Assembly: GCA_024867545.1 (NCBI GenBank)
Contig: JANFNE010000007.1
Coordinates: forward strand, 744,001-808,000
DNA: 64,000 nt
DNA from: Phytopythium helicoides
Lineage: Eukaryota; Oomycota; Peronosporomycetes; Pythiales; Pythiaceae
Reading direction: 5' to 3'
Shown here: in pieces, positions 33,453-43,619 of the stretch
Position numbering within the stretch: the first letter of the stretch is position 1
Layout: the number at the start of each line of letters is the position of its first letter
The notes under the pieces: model-generated
Seen by the model: only the letters and a program-made list of their open reading frames with translations
Told to the model about the DNA's origin: nothing
Databases searched by the model: none
Made by a program: the position numbers and the translations under genes

Positions 33453-35288
33453 CTAATGACTCAGTGGCCAACGTGGCCGATACCGAGCTTCAGCTGGATC
33501 GCTTCGGTACCCGAGTCTGTGACGCTCGATTCCCGTCCAAGCGATCATGACACCATTGTCAGTGCAGTACTTGGCAGGAGGGAAGATGGCTGCGAGTCCT
33601 TCTTCCTCAGCTGCATCTTGCAGGCGCTGGCGGAGGTATTGATTTGATGCCACGCCACCACACACGACCTGAAGAAACCGAAATGATACAATACAAAGGG
33701 TAAGCGAGCAGCTAAAAGCTACTGCATGGCTGAACAGTGATACGCACAAGATGCTTGAGATCGTCTCCAACCCGTTCACGAGCCCACTCACACGCCCGAT
33801 GCGTACGCGTGACTAGTTGATCGACAGCTCGTTTCTAATCCGATTATATACCAAGCAACCCAGACTGAAAGGTTAGCTCACGTTGATTCGATACTTTCCA
33901 GAGACAGAAAAAAAGTACCTGGAAGGAAGCACAAAGGTCTTGCTTGACGACAGCGTCCATTTCGCCGAGCTAGCGAAGAAAACACAACTAGTTAGGCGAC
34001 AACGTACTTACATATGAAGTATTCATGTAGGTACCCACCTGCTTGACCTCACGAAGCATTGCCGTCTTGATTCCTGAATAGCTAAAGTCGCAATCCTGCC
34101 GCATGCACAATTGAGCGTATCTTATGAATACAAGACAGACTAGACACCAAGAGATCAATGGCAAGCACTCTCACCTTTCGATGCTTCATGGGTTCTGTGA
34201 ACGGGAACGCGCGATCGTTGCCTTTCACAGCCATCTCTTCGATCAAGCGACCACCGTGGACGCCCCGAGAAGATGTTATGTTCAGCATCCGAGCTACCTT
34301 GTCGTATGCTTCGCCCACTGAATCGTCGAGTGTATTGCCCAACAGCTCATAGTCGCCAACGCCCTAAGGATACCAATTGGCGCGTGTTAATCGTGAGGAA
34401 CACAGTCATCACGACGAATGATGAGATGTCAACCTTGGCCAGAACGAGACAGCAATGACCACCAGACACGAGGAGGACTACGAACGGAAAGTCTGGACGT
34501 TCTATCCCCGTCTAAAGGAGCCATTATGAGTACCATGAGCTCGACATGAACATTAACAGCCACTGCAGAAGTTTCGCTCTTACATGCGGCAGACGAGAAA
34601 CAAGCACGTGAGCCTGTTGAAGACTCCAACGTGTCAGCGCCACCAGAAGCAGCTCAATCGCTACCTGTCAAGATATATCACTGACCTCCAAGTGGTTGAT
34701 CTGCATAAAGTCAATGGCTGGGTTGTCGAGACAAAGCTGTTGCGCTGCGCGGAGTCCAACATCGAGGCACGGCGACAGCCCCGGCCCCGACGTCACCGCA
34801 ATGGCCGACAGGTTCTCCACACCGCCAATGCCGCTGCCCATTGCAATCACCCGCACGTCAGCCTCCATTCACTGCGGATCGCACTTCGCAAGGTCGCCTG
34901 GCTGTACCTCTGGTCGATCGCAGCGGCGATCACGTGCGGCAGGTTGTCGGCATGCGCGCGCGCCGCCAGCGCCGGCACGATGCCTGCGCTCCCAGTCAGC
35001 TCGCGGCTCAGCACTCAACTCGCACCCTCAGCGCAACCGCACCCTTCCACTTGGCGTTGAGCTCCCACTGGGAGGACACGACGCTGCTCAGCACGTTGCC
35101 GCGCGCGTCCAGCACTGCGGCCGCCGTGTCGTCGCAGCTGCGCCGCCGTCAGCTCTCGAGCCACAGCCCCTCCCTGTCCATCACACGGCACAGTACCTCG
35201 TCTCGATGCCCAGCACGTGCGCGAGCCCTCGGCGGGCCTGGCGCCGAGCCAGCACCGCCGCCGCGCGAGGCAACTGCAAGCTCATCAT
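33453..35288 (-). CDS. OSGEPL1: Mitochondrial tRNA t6A threonylcarbamoyltransferase, Qri7/OSGEPL1
   Basis: Eleven small exons were traced: 35288-35197, 35137-35043, 34983-34908, 34833-34686, 34613-34584, 34511-34434, 34363-34175, 34095-34039, 33969-33918, 33834-33748 and 33668-33453. Together they give about 372 residues. An Arg/Ala-rich N-terminus suggests mitochondrial import. Family motifs follow in order: [51 protein letters not shown] (metal-binding His pair), [47 protein letters not shown] and [12 protein letters not shown]. The enzyme forms N6-threonylcarbamoyladenosine at A37 of mitochondrial tRNAs. No frame break is needed except a one-base length uncertainty in exon 9. The intron density is far above that of its neighbours. 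Confidence 0.9.
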
Positions 35289-35509
35289 GATGGCTCCAAG
35301 AGATGGCGTCGTCCATGCGATGGTATAGCTGTTCGTAACCACCGGTTCGTAACACGCCTTGTCGCAGGGTTCGAGAAGCGAGGTTTTTTATTCGAGGTTT
35401 TTCTTATCTATTGATAGTATGGTCGATAGTGGGCGCCAGTTGGTCGGCGAGGCGACGTGGCCGGCGGGCGATCATCGGCGCGCGCATAGTGAGCGCAAGA
35501 GAGCGAGGC
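35289..35509. promoter_or_regulatory. Bidirectional promoter region (Qri7 / SPT2-fusion)
   Basis: 221 bases between divergent ATGs. An AT-rich patch (TTTTTTATTCGAGGTTTTTCTTATC) lies near 35384-35408 in otherwise GC-rich DNA. Confidence 0.4.
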
Positions 35510-37373
35510 ATGGGCGACGCCGAGGGCGACGTGGCCGCCATGGCGCGGCAGATCACGCGCGTGGTGAGCCGCGAGGGCTGGCAGCGCGACCGCAGCGTGG
35601 TGCCCGAGATGCAGAAGCTGCTGGGCCGCCTGACGTCGCTGCGCGTGGACGTGGACCTGCTGCAGCGCACCAAAATCGGCGCCATGGTCTCCAAGCTCAA
35701 GAAGCACGAGGACGAGCTCGTGCGCGGCTACAGCGCGACGCTCACCAAGCGATGGAAGGAGCAGGTCGGCGTCGCCGCCGGCGGAGACCGCAGGGACGAC
35801 CGCCGGCCCGCGCCCAGCCCCTCGCCGCCCAAGCAGGGTGCGTCTCGCGCTCGGCGAGCTCGCCTCGGACCGTCGCGCGCGCTGAGACTAACCGCGTCGC
35901 TCTGAACTGCAGCGGCCGACCCCGCGAGGCTCGAGAGCGCCAGGCGCAGACTCAAGGAGAGCTACGCCACAGAGAAGGCTTCGCGCGAGTCGCGCACCGT
36001 GCAGATGATCAACCGCCCCATCGGTAAGAGCAAGCGCGGCGTCACGCTCTCCGCGGGGCCCTCCAGGAGCTCCATCACGCGCATCTCCACGGCGCGTCCG
36101 CGCTCCACGACGCTCTCGACGTCCGCTCCCCAGCGCGGAGCGTCTGCGCCGGCATCCGCGTCACGCAGAGTGCTTCCCCCACCTAGGAAAGACTCGCTGC
36201 CACGCCGACTGCCGCCAGCTCCGTCGCGACCTAAAGGACGGCCACTGTAAGTCAGACAACGAAGTCAACATTCTGTCGGCTTGGGATGGAGCTGACTGGC
36301 TGCTTGATTCAGGACCCGCGACGAGCTGCACGAAGAGCGCATCCGAAAGCTCAAGGCATTGAGCGATCGCGCGGGAGGCGCCGTGAGCGCTTCCAGCGAC
36401 CGCTCGCAATCCAGCAAGGCTGACAGCCACGCACGACCAGGTCGCGATGATCGCCCATCGAGTCGCGACGTTCGACCAAGCCGTGATGACCGCCCATCAA
36501 GCGCGCGGTCAACCACGAGCTCCAAGGACCTCCCGTCTGCAGAGGAAGAGCGTCGGGCGATGCTGGCCAAGATGTTTCCTCGGGTGTGTGGCGTCGCGGG
36601 CAGCTCCGCCTCGACGGGCTCGAGCAAGAGCGGTAGTGCAAAGGGAGGGGCGGCGTCTAGCAGCTCCGGTGGCCGCTCGACGAAGCGCTCTAAGCCCGTT
36701 TCGTATACCGAGAATCAGCGAGAAGTGCTGGCATGGCTTCGAGGTACGTTATCGCTATCACAAGCAGTGCGCACAATGCAGTCTCCTCACCGTGGTTCTT
36801 CATGTGATAGGCCTCAGCGTTGACATGAGCGAGTACGCGCCGGCGTTCTTCGAGAACGGCTTTGACTCGATGAAGCTGCTGACGGCGATCGAAAAGGAAG
36901 ATTTGCCTGGGCTCGTCCCGAAGAAGGGTCACCACCGCCTCATCCAGCAGGCACTCGATGACTTGCGCCGGAAGCACTCGACGGCGGCGAGCTCTCGCTC
37001 TCGGCCCGTGCCTCGCAAGCAAGACCGGCAGGCAGCTCGACGGCGGCACGATCCGTTCGACGAAGATAGTGACGATAGTTTCGTCGTCGACGACAGCGAC
37101 GACTTTTCTCCAGGAGTGATCACAGCCATGTTCCGCCGAGGACGCAAGCGCAGCTATTCAATCGATTCGGCCGACTCGCGAGATATGGAGGCATCCTTCG
37201 ACGAGATCCAGCACGAAGAGGCCCGAAGGTGCGGACACCTTCAAGATGATAAATATGACCGGTGCCAACTGACCCTCGTGTTGCTGCTCCACAGTCGCGC
37301 ATATGGCGAGCTGGAGGACTACGAAGAGGAACTGCGCAACAAAAAGATGAACAAGAAGAAGAAGAAGGCGTGA
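35510..37373 (+). CDS. TFIIS-N / SAM / SPT2-like fusion chromatin protein
   Basis: Five exons (35510-35837, 35913-36246, 36313-36743, 36811-37228, 37295-37373) join in phase to 529 residues. The first 90 residues resemble the TFIIS N-terminal helical bundle (MQKLLGRLTSLRVDVDLL, TKIGAMVSKLKKH). A long Ser/Arg/Pro-rich basic linker with DDRPSSRDVRPSRDDR repeats follows. A SAM domain at about 352-420 starts EVLAWLRGLSVDMSEYAP and contains FFENGFDSMKLL and HHRLIQQALDDL. The C-terminus (about 455-529) has the SPT2 signature: FRRGRKRSYSIDSADSRDME, then HEEARSRAYGELEDYEEE and a Lys tail. SPT2 binds H3-H4 during transcription, so this is probably a nuclear histone-binding elongation factor. I know of no described SPT2 protein with this domain combination. 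Confidence 0.8.
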
Positions 37374-37456
37374 GCTGCGCGGCGAGGTAGTCGTTCCATA
37401 CCCCTTCGAAATGCCATACACAATGCCATACACTATGTACGATTGCGGCTTGCGAG

Positions 37457-37892
37457 TCCCATGTGCTTGTCGTTGCTGAAACACGCGGGCCGTATCTGCT
37501 GAGCCTGGTCGATACGTTGACTTCAACTTCAATGCGCCATTTGTTCGACGATCGCTTTGTTTCGCCGCTCGACACTCCAACTTGTTATTTCTCTACTTGA
37601 TGTCTCTCCACGTACCCAGGTGGCAATGAAGTTGTCGTCAATCGACGATGTGCGGGGCTTCTCGTCGATGACCTAGCAGCCGTTCTCGATGGTGCATCGA
37701 AAAGCACGACGACGACGACGACGACGACGACGTACTCGCGGAGGAACCATCGTTGCGTCTCGTGGCTCCGGGCTTTTGCGCCATATTTCTTGCAAGTGGG
37801 ACTCGACGCTGCTGCGAAGGCCCGAGTCGTGCCTCCGCGTATCTGGGACTTGCGAGTCAACTCGTGGACGCGTCCCGTGTGCTTGTCGTTGC
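37457..37892. repeat. Dispersed 20-base direct repeat, two copies
   Basis: TCCCATGTGCTTGTCGTTGC at 37457-37476 and TCCCGTGTGCTTGTCGTTGC at 37873-37892 differ at one base. The flanks are not obviously related beyond a few bases, so this may be a relic of a local duplication. Confidence 0.5.
37708..37732. repeat. ACG trinucleotide microsatellite
   Basis: About eight consecutive ACG/CGA units upstream of the Myb gene. Confidence 0.75.
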
Positions 37893-38056
37893 CGGGCCGG
37901 CGACGGCGAGTCATTTCCAAAGAAGCCTGGCGCCATCTCTCCCTGGTCAGGGCACCGCTCCACTGCCCTTGCTCGATGGGATGCTCTGATCGTCTGTGCT
38001 TTCCTTGGCGTTATGCGTCGACAGCTTGTGCAGGCAGCTGGAGGCAGGCGTGCGAA

Positions 38057-38670
38057 ATGGGGTCAAAATCGTACAGACGGACGCCTCGCAGCAGTTCTCG
38101 TCGAAGTCTGAGGCTTTGCAACAAGAAAAGATGGACTACCAGTCAGGACGCAAAGCTTCGAGAGCTCGTCTCCACCCATGGTGCTGGTCACTGGACTTGC
38201 ATAGGCGTCAGTGCTCGAGGGACGCAGCCCCAAGCAGTGTCGAGAAAGGTAAAGCTTGTTTGCGAAGCAGAAGTTGACGAGGTTCATGAGAGAAGAGCTA
38301 ACATGTACGGCGCTACAGATGGATAAACCATTTGGATCCATCGATCAGTCGTAGCAAATGGACGTACGAGGAGAACTACCGGCTGCTGGAGCTACACGAG
38401 CACTTCGGCAACGCGTGGGCTAGGATCTCCAAGGAGCTGCCGGGGCGAACGCAAAACAGCATCAAGAACCACTGGAATGGGGCGTCGATGCGGAAGTTTG
38501 TTGAGGGTCAGTCCCTCGACGACAAGTCATGCTCGAGCTCCGAGATTGACATCCAGACCTGGCTACATTCGAACATGTGTGAAAAGCGAAGAGAGCTCAA
38601 CCTCGAGCAATTTTGCGGCGCCTTACGCGGCATGCGAATCGTGCAGCTCCAAATCCAGTACGAGCTGTGA
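38057..38670 (+). CDS. R2R3 Myb transcription factor, one frame break
   Basis: Exons 38057-38248 and 38319-38670. R2 begins KRRWTTSQDAKLRELV, with HWTCIG, then LEGRSPKQCRERW, followed by INHLDPSISRSKW. R3 has WTYEENYRLLELHEHFGNAW, ISKELPGRT and NSIKNHW. Three Trp residues of R2 and R3 are at normal spacing, and the 70-base intron falls between CREK/R and W. Near 38207-38212 the frame jumps by one extra or two missing bases inside R2. An acidic C-terminal extension (FRLIEDAGDDGVV, then FLDEIDLEELLSVE) is encoded downstream to about 38851 in other frames, so the true protein may be longer. It is a nuclear DNA-binding protein; target genes are unknown. Confidence 0.8.
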
Positions 38671-39164
38671 GCTGTCAATTCGAGTCAAAGTCGAGGAAAC
38701 TAGCTCGGTCATGAGTGATGCTGCAACATGGAGCTCTGGACTTTCGCCTGATTGAAGACGCTGGCGACGACGGCGTGGTCCTCCTCCAGGACGAGAGTTC
38801 AGGGCCTTCTTGGACGAGATCGACCTGGAAGAGCTGCTGAGCGTCGAGTAAACTCTGTTGGCGCGCACACAGGCGAAATGATATGTGATAAGGCAGTGTT
38901 GCTTGTCAGTAGTATTGAAATGTTGACACAGCTCGGTGAAGCCAGATCGCATCACTTCAATGCTCAGAAAATGTCATGCCCGACTCGTTTTCACCAGCGT
39001 CAGGGTTTCGTGTTGCAGTGCTTTGCTCTGCTTGGAATGGCAAGCTTAAAGTATTCGTGCAAGCAGTCTATTTGTCACCAGCGTTGCTATGCACGAACAT
39101 CTGAGCTCAGTTCCTCGAGGGATGTCAACGTGCGCTGTGATGCACTTCGGGCACCCGATCTAGA
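38671..39164. other. Myb 3' flank and convergent intergenic region
   Basis: The first 180 bases carry acidic coding-like sequence in shifted frames (probable extension of the Myb protein, ending with TAA near 38851). The remaining part has no recognisable feature. Confidence 0.4.
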
Positions 39165-40221
39165 TCATCCGCTGTAGCGGCCGATAAGGTGAGCCGGCGG
39201 GAGCTCCAGCATGATGGATGGATTCGCTTCAATATACTCTACAATGGTAGTCTTGCGATCCCCCAGGTACGTCGTGCGAACAAAGTCCTGGTATACGTGC
39301 TGCACGAAGATACGTCAGACTCCCATAACGGAATGCCAGTGTTGCTAGGCCGTGGATCGTACCTCCCCGAGTTTCTTGACCGCCAGCAGACAGTGGCGGA
39401 GGTAGACCTATATCACACAAAAGTAGGCGATTCAAACCATCAGCACAATCGTTCGCCCTTAGCTGGCTTCTTGGGCGTACCCGACACGGAAGGATGCCGC
39501 TCTGGGCGTCCCATCCCCAAATGCTGTCGAGCCCGTAGCGCTTGTACTTGTCGTCAAACTCCTGCTGGCCGCTGTCCCAACAATATTCTTGCTATCAGTG
39601 TCCACCACCTACCTAGCCATGGGCAATAGAAGCTGCCTACCGCGTCTGGATGTACTCTTCGTCCGTCCACCTCGTGCACATGAGCGCCTGACGAAATAAC
39701 CAGCGTCAGGATACCCCTGCCTTCTTGACATCGTAGCAGGAATGCGCACCTCGCCTCCGGGAGTTCCGTCCAGCTCGAGGAACGGGGCACTAATGATGCG
39801 GAACTCTTCCTCGCGCTCATAGAAGCTCGGCAGCAGGTCCGTGGGGATGTCGAACACGCTGATGAGGAACGAGCAGCCAGGTGCCGGCTCGGACGACAAG
39901 CTCGCGATCTCCTGCAGCCTCCAACCCCGTCACGACCTCACTCTCTCACTCGATCCTCACATTCCAACTCAACCGCCTAACCTTGGTGGCCAGGTTGGCG
40001 ATGCCCCGCTCGAAGAAGATGGACGCCGGGTGCGCGAACACGCGGCGGAAATCGGTCATCCTGGCGAGGCGGAAGTTGCGCAGCTCGTCACCAAACGTCG
40101 AGCGCGCCGACACCTCTGCGCAGCTCGTCAGCATTCTCCACACACACTCGCAGCGCACGCAGCCCCACGCACCAGAGAGCAGCGAGCCGAAGCCGACGAT
40201 CGTCGCCACCTGCCGCTCCAT
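39165..40221 (-). CDS. Gamma-glutamylcyclotransferase (GGCT/AIG2)-like protein
   Basis: Seven exons (40221-40173, 40115-39982, 39911-39750, 39687-39641, 39571-39481, 39407-39363, 39299-39165) join in phase to 220 residues. The N-terminus VGFGSLLS is the GSLL-type loop of the cyclotransferase fold. Then come FRRVFAHPASIFFERGIANL, FYEREEEFRI (a Glu in the position expected for the catalytic acid), ALMCTRWTDEEYI, and the C-terminal HLIGRYSG. Known members cleave gamma-glutamyl peptides to 5-oxoproline, but the overall similarity here is to the fold, so the reaction is inferred. The gene is unusually exon-rich for its size. It is divergent from the site-1 protease gene with only 81 bases between ATGs. 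Confidence 0.7.
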
Positions 40222-40302
40222 CTTCCACTCGGCCTGTCTCCTTGCGCGTTGACGTTGACCTTCACTCTTGGTGCGCGCCAGTGGAAGTAAAACGCGTCGC
40301 GC
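40222..40302. promoter_or_regulatory. 81-base bidirectional promoter region (GGCT-like / S1P)
   Basis: The entire space between two divergent start codons. It must hold both 5' UTRs and core promoters, or the transcripts must overlap at their 5' ends. Confidence 0.4.
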
Positions 40303-43300
40303 ATGGGTGCGCGGGGGCGAGCGATAGCGGCGGCATGCGGCGCCTCCGCGGGCCTCGGCGGCCGTCGGCGGGGTGTCGGCGCGGCTCCCGGCGCTCGCGG
40401 GCGGCTCGGCGCAGGTTTCCGCGGCGTTTGGGCGCTGCTGGCGGCCGCGGCGCTCGTGTGGACGCTGGCGAGAGCGCCGGCCGCCAGCGCGTTGAGCGAC
40501 TGGCGAGGCGGCTGCGGACGCGCGCAGTCGCGGCAGTGCGCCTTCTTCGAGCGGCCGGTCGCGCGCGAGTTCGTGGCACGAATGAACGCGTACGCAGACC
40601 TCTGGAGCCAGGAAGCGGACGCCAGCGACGCCATCAGCGCAGCAGTGGACGACTTCGCGCTGCGGTTCGCGCAGCGGTCGCCGTACGCGAAGCTCGCCCC
40701 GACGGACTTTGTGACTTTCACGGTCTTTTCGTGCGAGTTGGACAAGAAGCCGGGATGGGAGCCACCGCCCGTGTGCCACAGGTCGGAGGCCGACCTCCAG
40801 GCGCTTGTCGACAGCAACAACGCCACCCGGATTGTTGCAATCCACCACAACAAAGAGTACCGACACATTGAACTGCTCGAGAAGAGAGACCTAGCTGCTG
40901 GCAGCAAAGATGGGATGATGTCGAGCTCGCTGCCAACGAGACGATCGTGAACAGCACCCCGCCACCGCTCAAAAACCTTCTCAGTCTGAGGAAACGCCCT
41001 CGCAAGCAACTCGTTGACGAACTGGGCATTCGAGAGCTATGGGAGCGCGGGTATAAAGGGCAAGGCGTAAAGGTAGCCGTGTTTGACACAGGTCTGGCAA
41101 CTTCCCGCCTCGAGAACGTCAAAGAGCGTATCAATTGGACGCACGAAAAGAAAAACGATGACTCGGCCGGTCACGGGACCTTCGTGGCCAGTGTGATCAC
41201 CGGCACGGAGGAAGAGTGCGCTGGTATAGCGCCCGAAGCAGAGTTGTTCGTGTTTCGCATGTTCACGGACGACCAGTTGTCGTTCACATCGTGGTATTTG
41301 GACGCCTTCAACTACGCGCTCTTCAAGGGTATCCATGTCCTCAATCTGAGCACTGGTGGGCCGGATTTCCAGGACCTGCCGTTTGTTGAAAAGATTCAAG
41401 AGCTTACAGCAAACGGAATTATATTAGTAAGTTGGCTGCACGCATGGGTTTCGCTGCTCAGTTCTTCCTCTAACAGATTGCTCGTGATCGCTCAGGTGTC
41501 CGCGGTCGGAAACAATGGACCACGCTACGGGTTGCTGTCTAATCCTGCTGACCAAATGGAAGTCATCGGTGTAGGTGGAATCACTGCAGACGACGAAGTC
41601 GCCGACTTTTCTTCTCGTGGGATGACGACTTGGGAGTTCCCATTTGGATCTGGACGTGTCAAGCCTGACATCGTCACGCTTGCGCAAGACGTTTCGGGGA
41701 GTGACATGAATAAAGGATGCAAGACCATGTCTGGGACTAGCGCTTCTGCGCCGATTGTTACCGCATCGATCGCGGTCCTCGCATCTATGATCCCTGAGCA
41801 AGACCGATGGCAAGTACTCAACCCGGCATCAGTGAAGCAAATTCTTCTTGAAAGTGCAGAGCAGCTGGAAGCTTGGCGCGAATCTGAGGCGCATGTAGTT
41901 CATAACCATATCTTCGAGCAGGGGGCGGGGAAACTCAATGTGGCGCGTGCAAGCGAGCTGGTTGCAGAAAAGAGGGATGCGTTCGACTCCGCACGGAGTG
42001 GAAATGAAGCAGCACCAATCGGGGCAGCTCTGAAACCCAGCTCATTCCCAGAAAGGATCGACACTACGCAGTGCCCGTACATGTGGCCACTCTGCTCTCA
42101 GCCTTTGTTTCACGGCTCTCTCCCCCTTATGGTCAACTTGACAGTCCTCAATCCGGGATCGGTCTCTGGTACGCTTGTGGGAACTCCAGAGTGGATACCC
42201 GAGTCCAATGGAAGCTTCTTGGCAGTCTCTGTGGCCTCACCTGATGTTGTGTGGCCATACTATGGATCGCTTGGTGTTTTTATTGAGGTGAAGAAAGATG
42301 CCGCACGATTTGAGGGTGTTGCGAGCGGCACCTTAGTCATCAAAATCAAGAACGACGAGCGAACCGATGAGGTTTCCGTCCCCATGAAAATCCAAGTGGT
42401 TCCACCGCCCCCGAAAAGCAAACGCATTCTGTGGGACCAGTTCCGCAACATCCCTTATCCGTCTGCATTTGTGCCCCGCGATAGCCTCGAAAACTCTTAT
42501 GACCTCCTTGATTCAGCGGGTGATCATCCCCACACAAACTTTCATGAGTTGTGGAACTTTCTCGTGGACCAGGGATACTTTATCGACATCCTTCCCTTTG
42601 AGCTGTCGTGTGTAGACCTCGAACAGTATGGCGTCGTTATGATAGTGGATCCGGAGGAAGAGTTCTTTGCTGAAGAAGAGACCGCTCTGCGTCAGGCGCT
42701 CAAGTATTCGAACGTCTCTCTCCTTGTGCTTGCCGATTGGTTTGACGAGACTTTTATCGACTCGATGGATATGTTTGACACGAGTACATTAAGTCGATGG
42801 CACGCAGTTACTGGTGGTGCCAACATCCCTGCACTCAACAAGCTTCTGAGTGAGTTCCACATTGCATTTGGTGAAGGTGCCGTCTCGAACGGAAGCATCT
42901 CGCTGCTATCGGCCAACTCTGACAACTATCCGTACTGGTCAGGCTCGTTCCTCACCGCGTTTCCGGTCGGTGGGTATTTGGGCTTTATTGATGCCGTCGA
43001 CCAGATTGCTTCGATCTTGAACGGATCCGAGCGCATCGTGCACGACGTCCCGGTGTTGGGTCTGTATCAAATCCCATCGCGCAACGGTGGCCGCATTGCG
43101 GCATTTGGTGACAGTGCGTGTGTGGATGCTAGCAGCCACTCACCGTGGTCAGCGTCGTCAAGCTTTCGCAACTGCTTTGAGATGGTCAAGTCGCTGCTGG
43201 AGTTCACGAACGAAGGCGTGGTGCCTTCGCAGGCTGAGCGTGAAGAACTTGCTGACAAGGCGATAGTGTCGGGGGAGACGGTCCCTGGCTCACTACAGCT

Positions 43301-43574
43301 TCTGGATAGGGATTACGGCTCTGCGTGGCTCGAGTCAAACAAGAGGTGGCCAGCTACTATGGCCCCTCCATCAGCAGAGAACCCGGACGAAGAACCTCCA
43401 CTTCCAGAGCGATCTGCTGTGCGATACAGCGAATTCGCTCGGTACTCGAAGGTGGCACGTGCAGCTCAAGCTGTGCCTGTACGTGACAGCTTTTGCCACT
43501 TTTATCGGCGCCAAGAGTGCTCGGAAAGAGCCCCGCACAAGCGGGTGACCATGCAGGCGGTCATGACGAGGTGA
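40303..43574 (+). CDS. MBTPS1: Site-1 protease (S1P/SKI-1), membrane subtilase
   Basis: About 1,067 residues after removing an intron (41427-41495) and bridging one missing base near 40898; human S1P has 1,052. A hydrophobic N-terminal segment (about 43-63) serves as signal or anchor. The catalytic triad is visible: Asp in KVAVFDTGLA, His in SAGHGTFVASVI, Ser in GTSASAPIVTAS. The oxyanion Asn is in VSAVGNNGPRYG. A long conserved C-terminal region follows (SKRILWDQFRNIPYPSAFVPR, FHELWNFLVDQGYFIDILP). S1P cleaves Golgi membrane-bound factors such as SREBP and ATF6 in other eukaryotes; substrates in this organism are unknown. The frame break near 40898 separates DLAA from WQQRWDDVEL. Its stop is 45 bases before the next gene's ATG. 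Confidence 0.92.
41427..41495 (+). other. In-frame 69-base intron in the site-1 protease gene
   Basis: Starts GTAAGT and ends CTCAG. Removal joins GIIL to VSAVGNNGP, the expected subtilase sequence. It is a multiple of three and contains no stop codon, so retention would add 23 residues right before the oxyanion-hole loop. Confidence 0.8.
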
Positions 43575-43619
43575 AGGTGATGGAGCCAAGTTGTGTCACT
43601 ATATCGAGGTTTTGCTGCG

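Larger units (their letters stand above)
37374..38056. other. Intergenic, simple repeat and short duplication
   Basis: No gene supported. It contains an ACG trinucleotide run and a 20-base near-identical direct repeat (37457-37476 and 37873-37892). The minus-strand open frame across the run encodes poly-Val and is an artefact. Confidence 0.5.

Noticed and set aside
37708..37732. Trinucleotide run considered as a possible CRISPR-like or regulatory repeat array
   Set aside because: Perfect 3-base unit without spacers; an ordinary microsatellite in eukaryotic DNA.
37585..37920. Minus-strand frame with a run of Val residues upstream of the Myb gene
   Set aside because: The run is the translated ACG/CGT microsatellite; no homology and no intron or promoter support.
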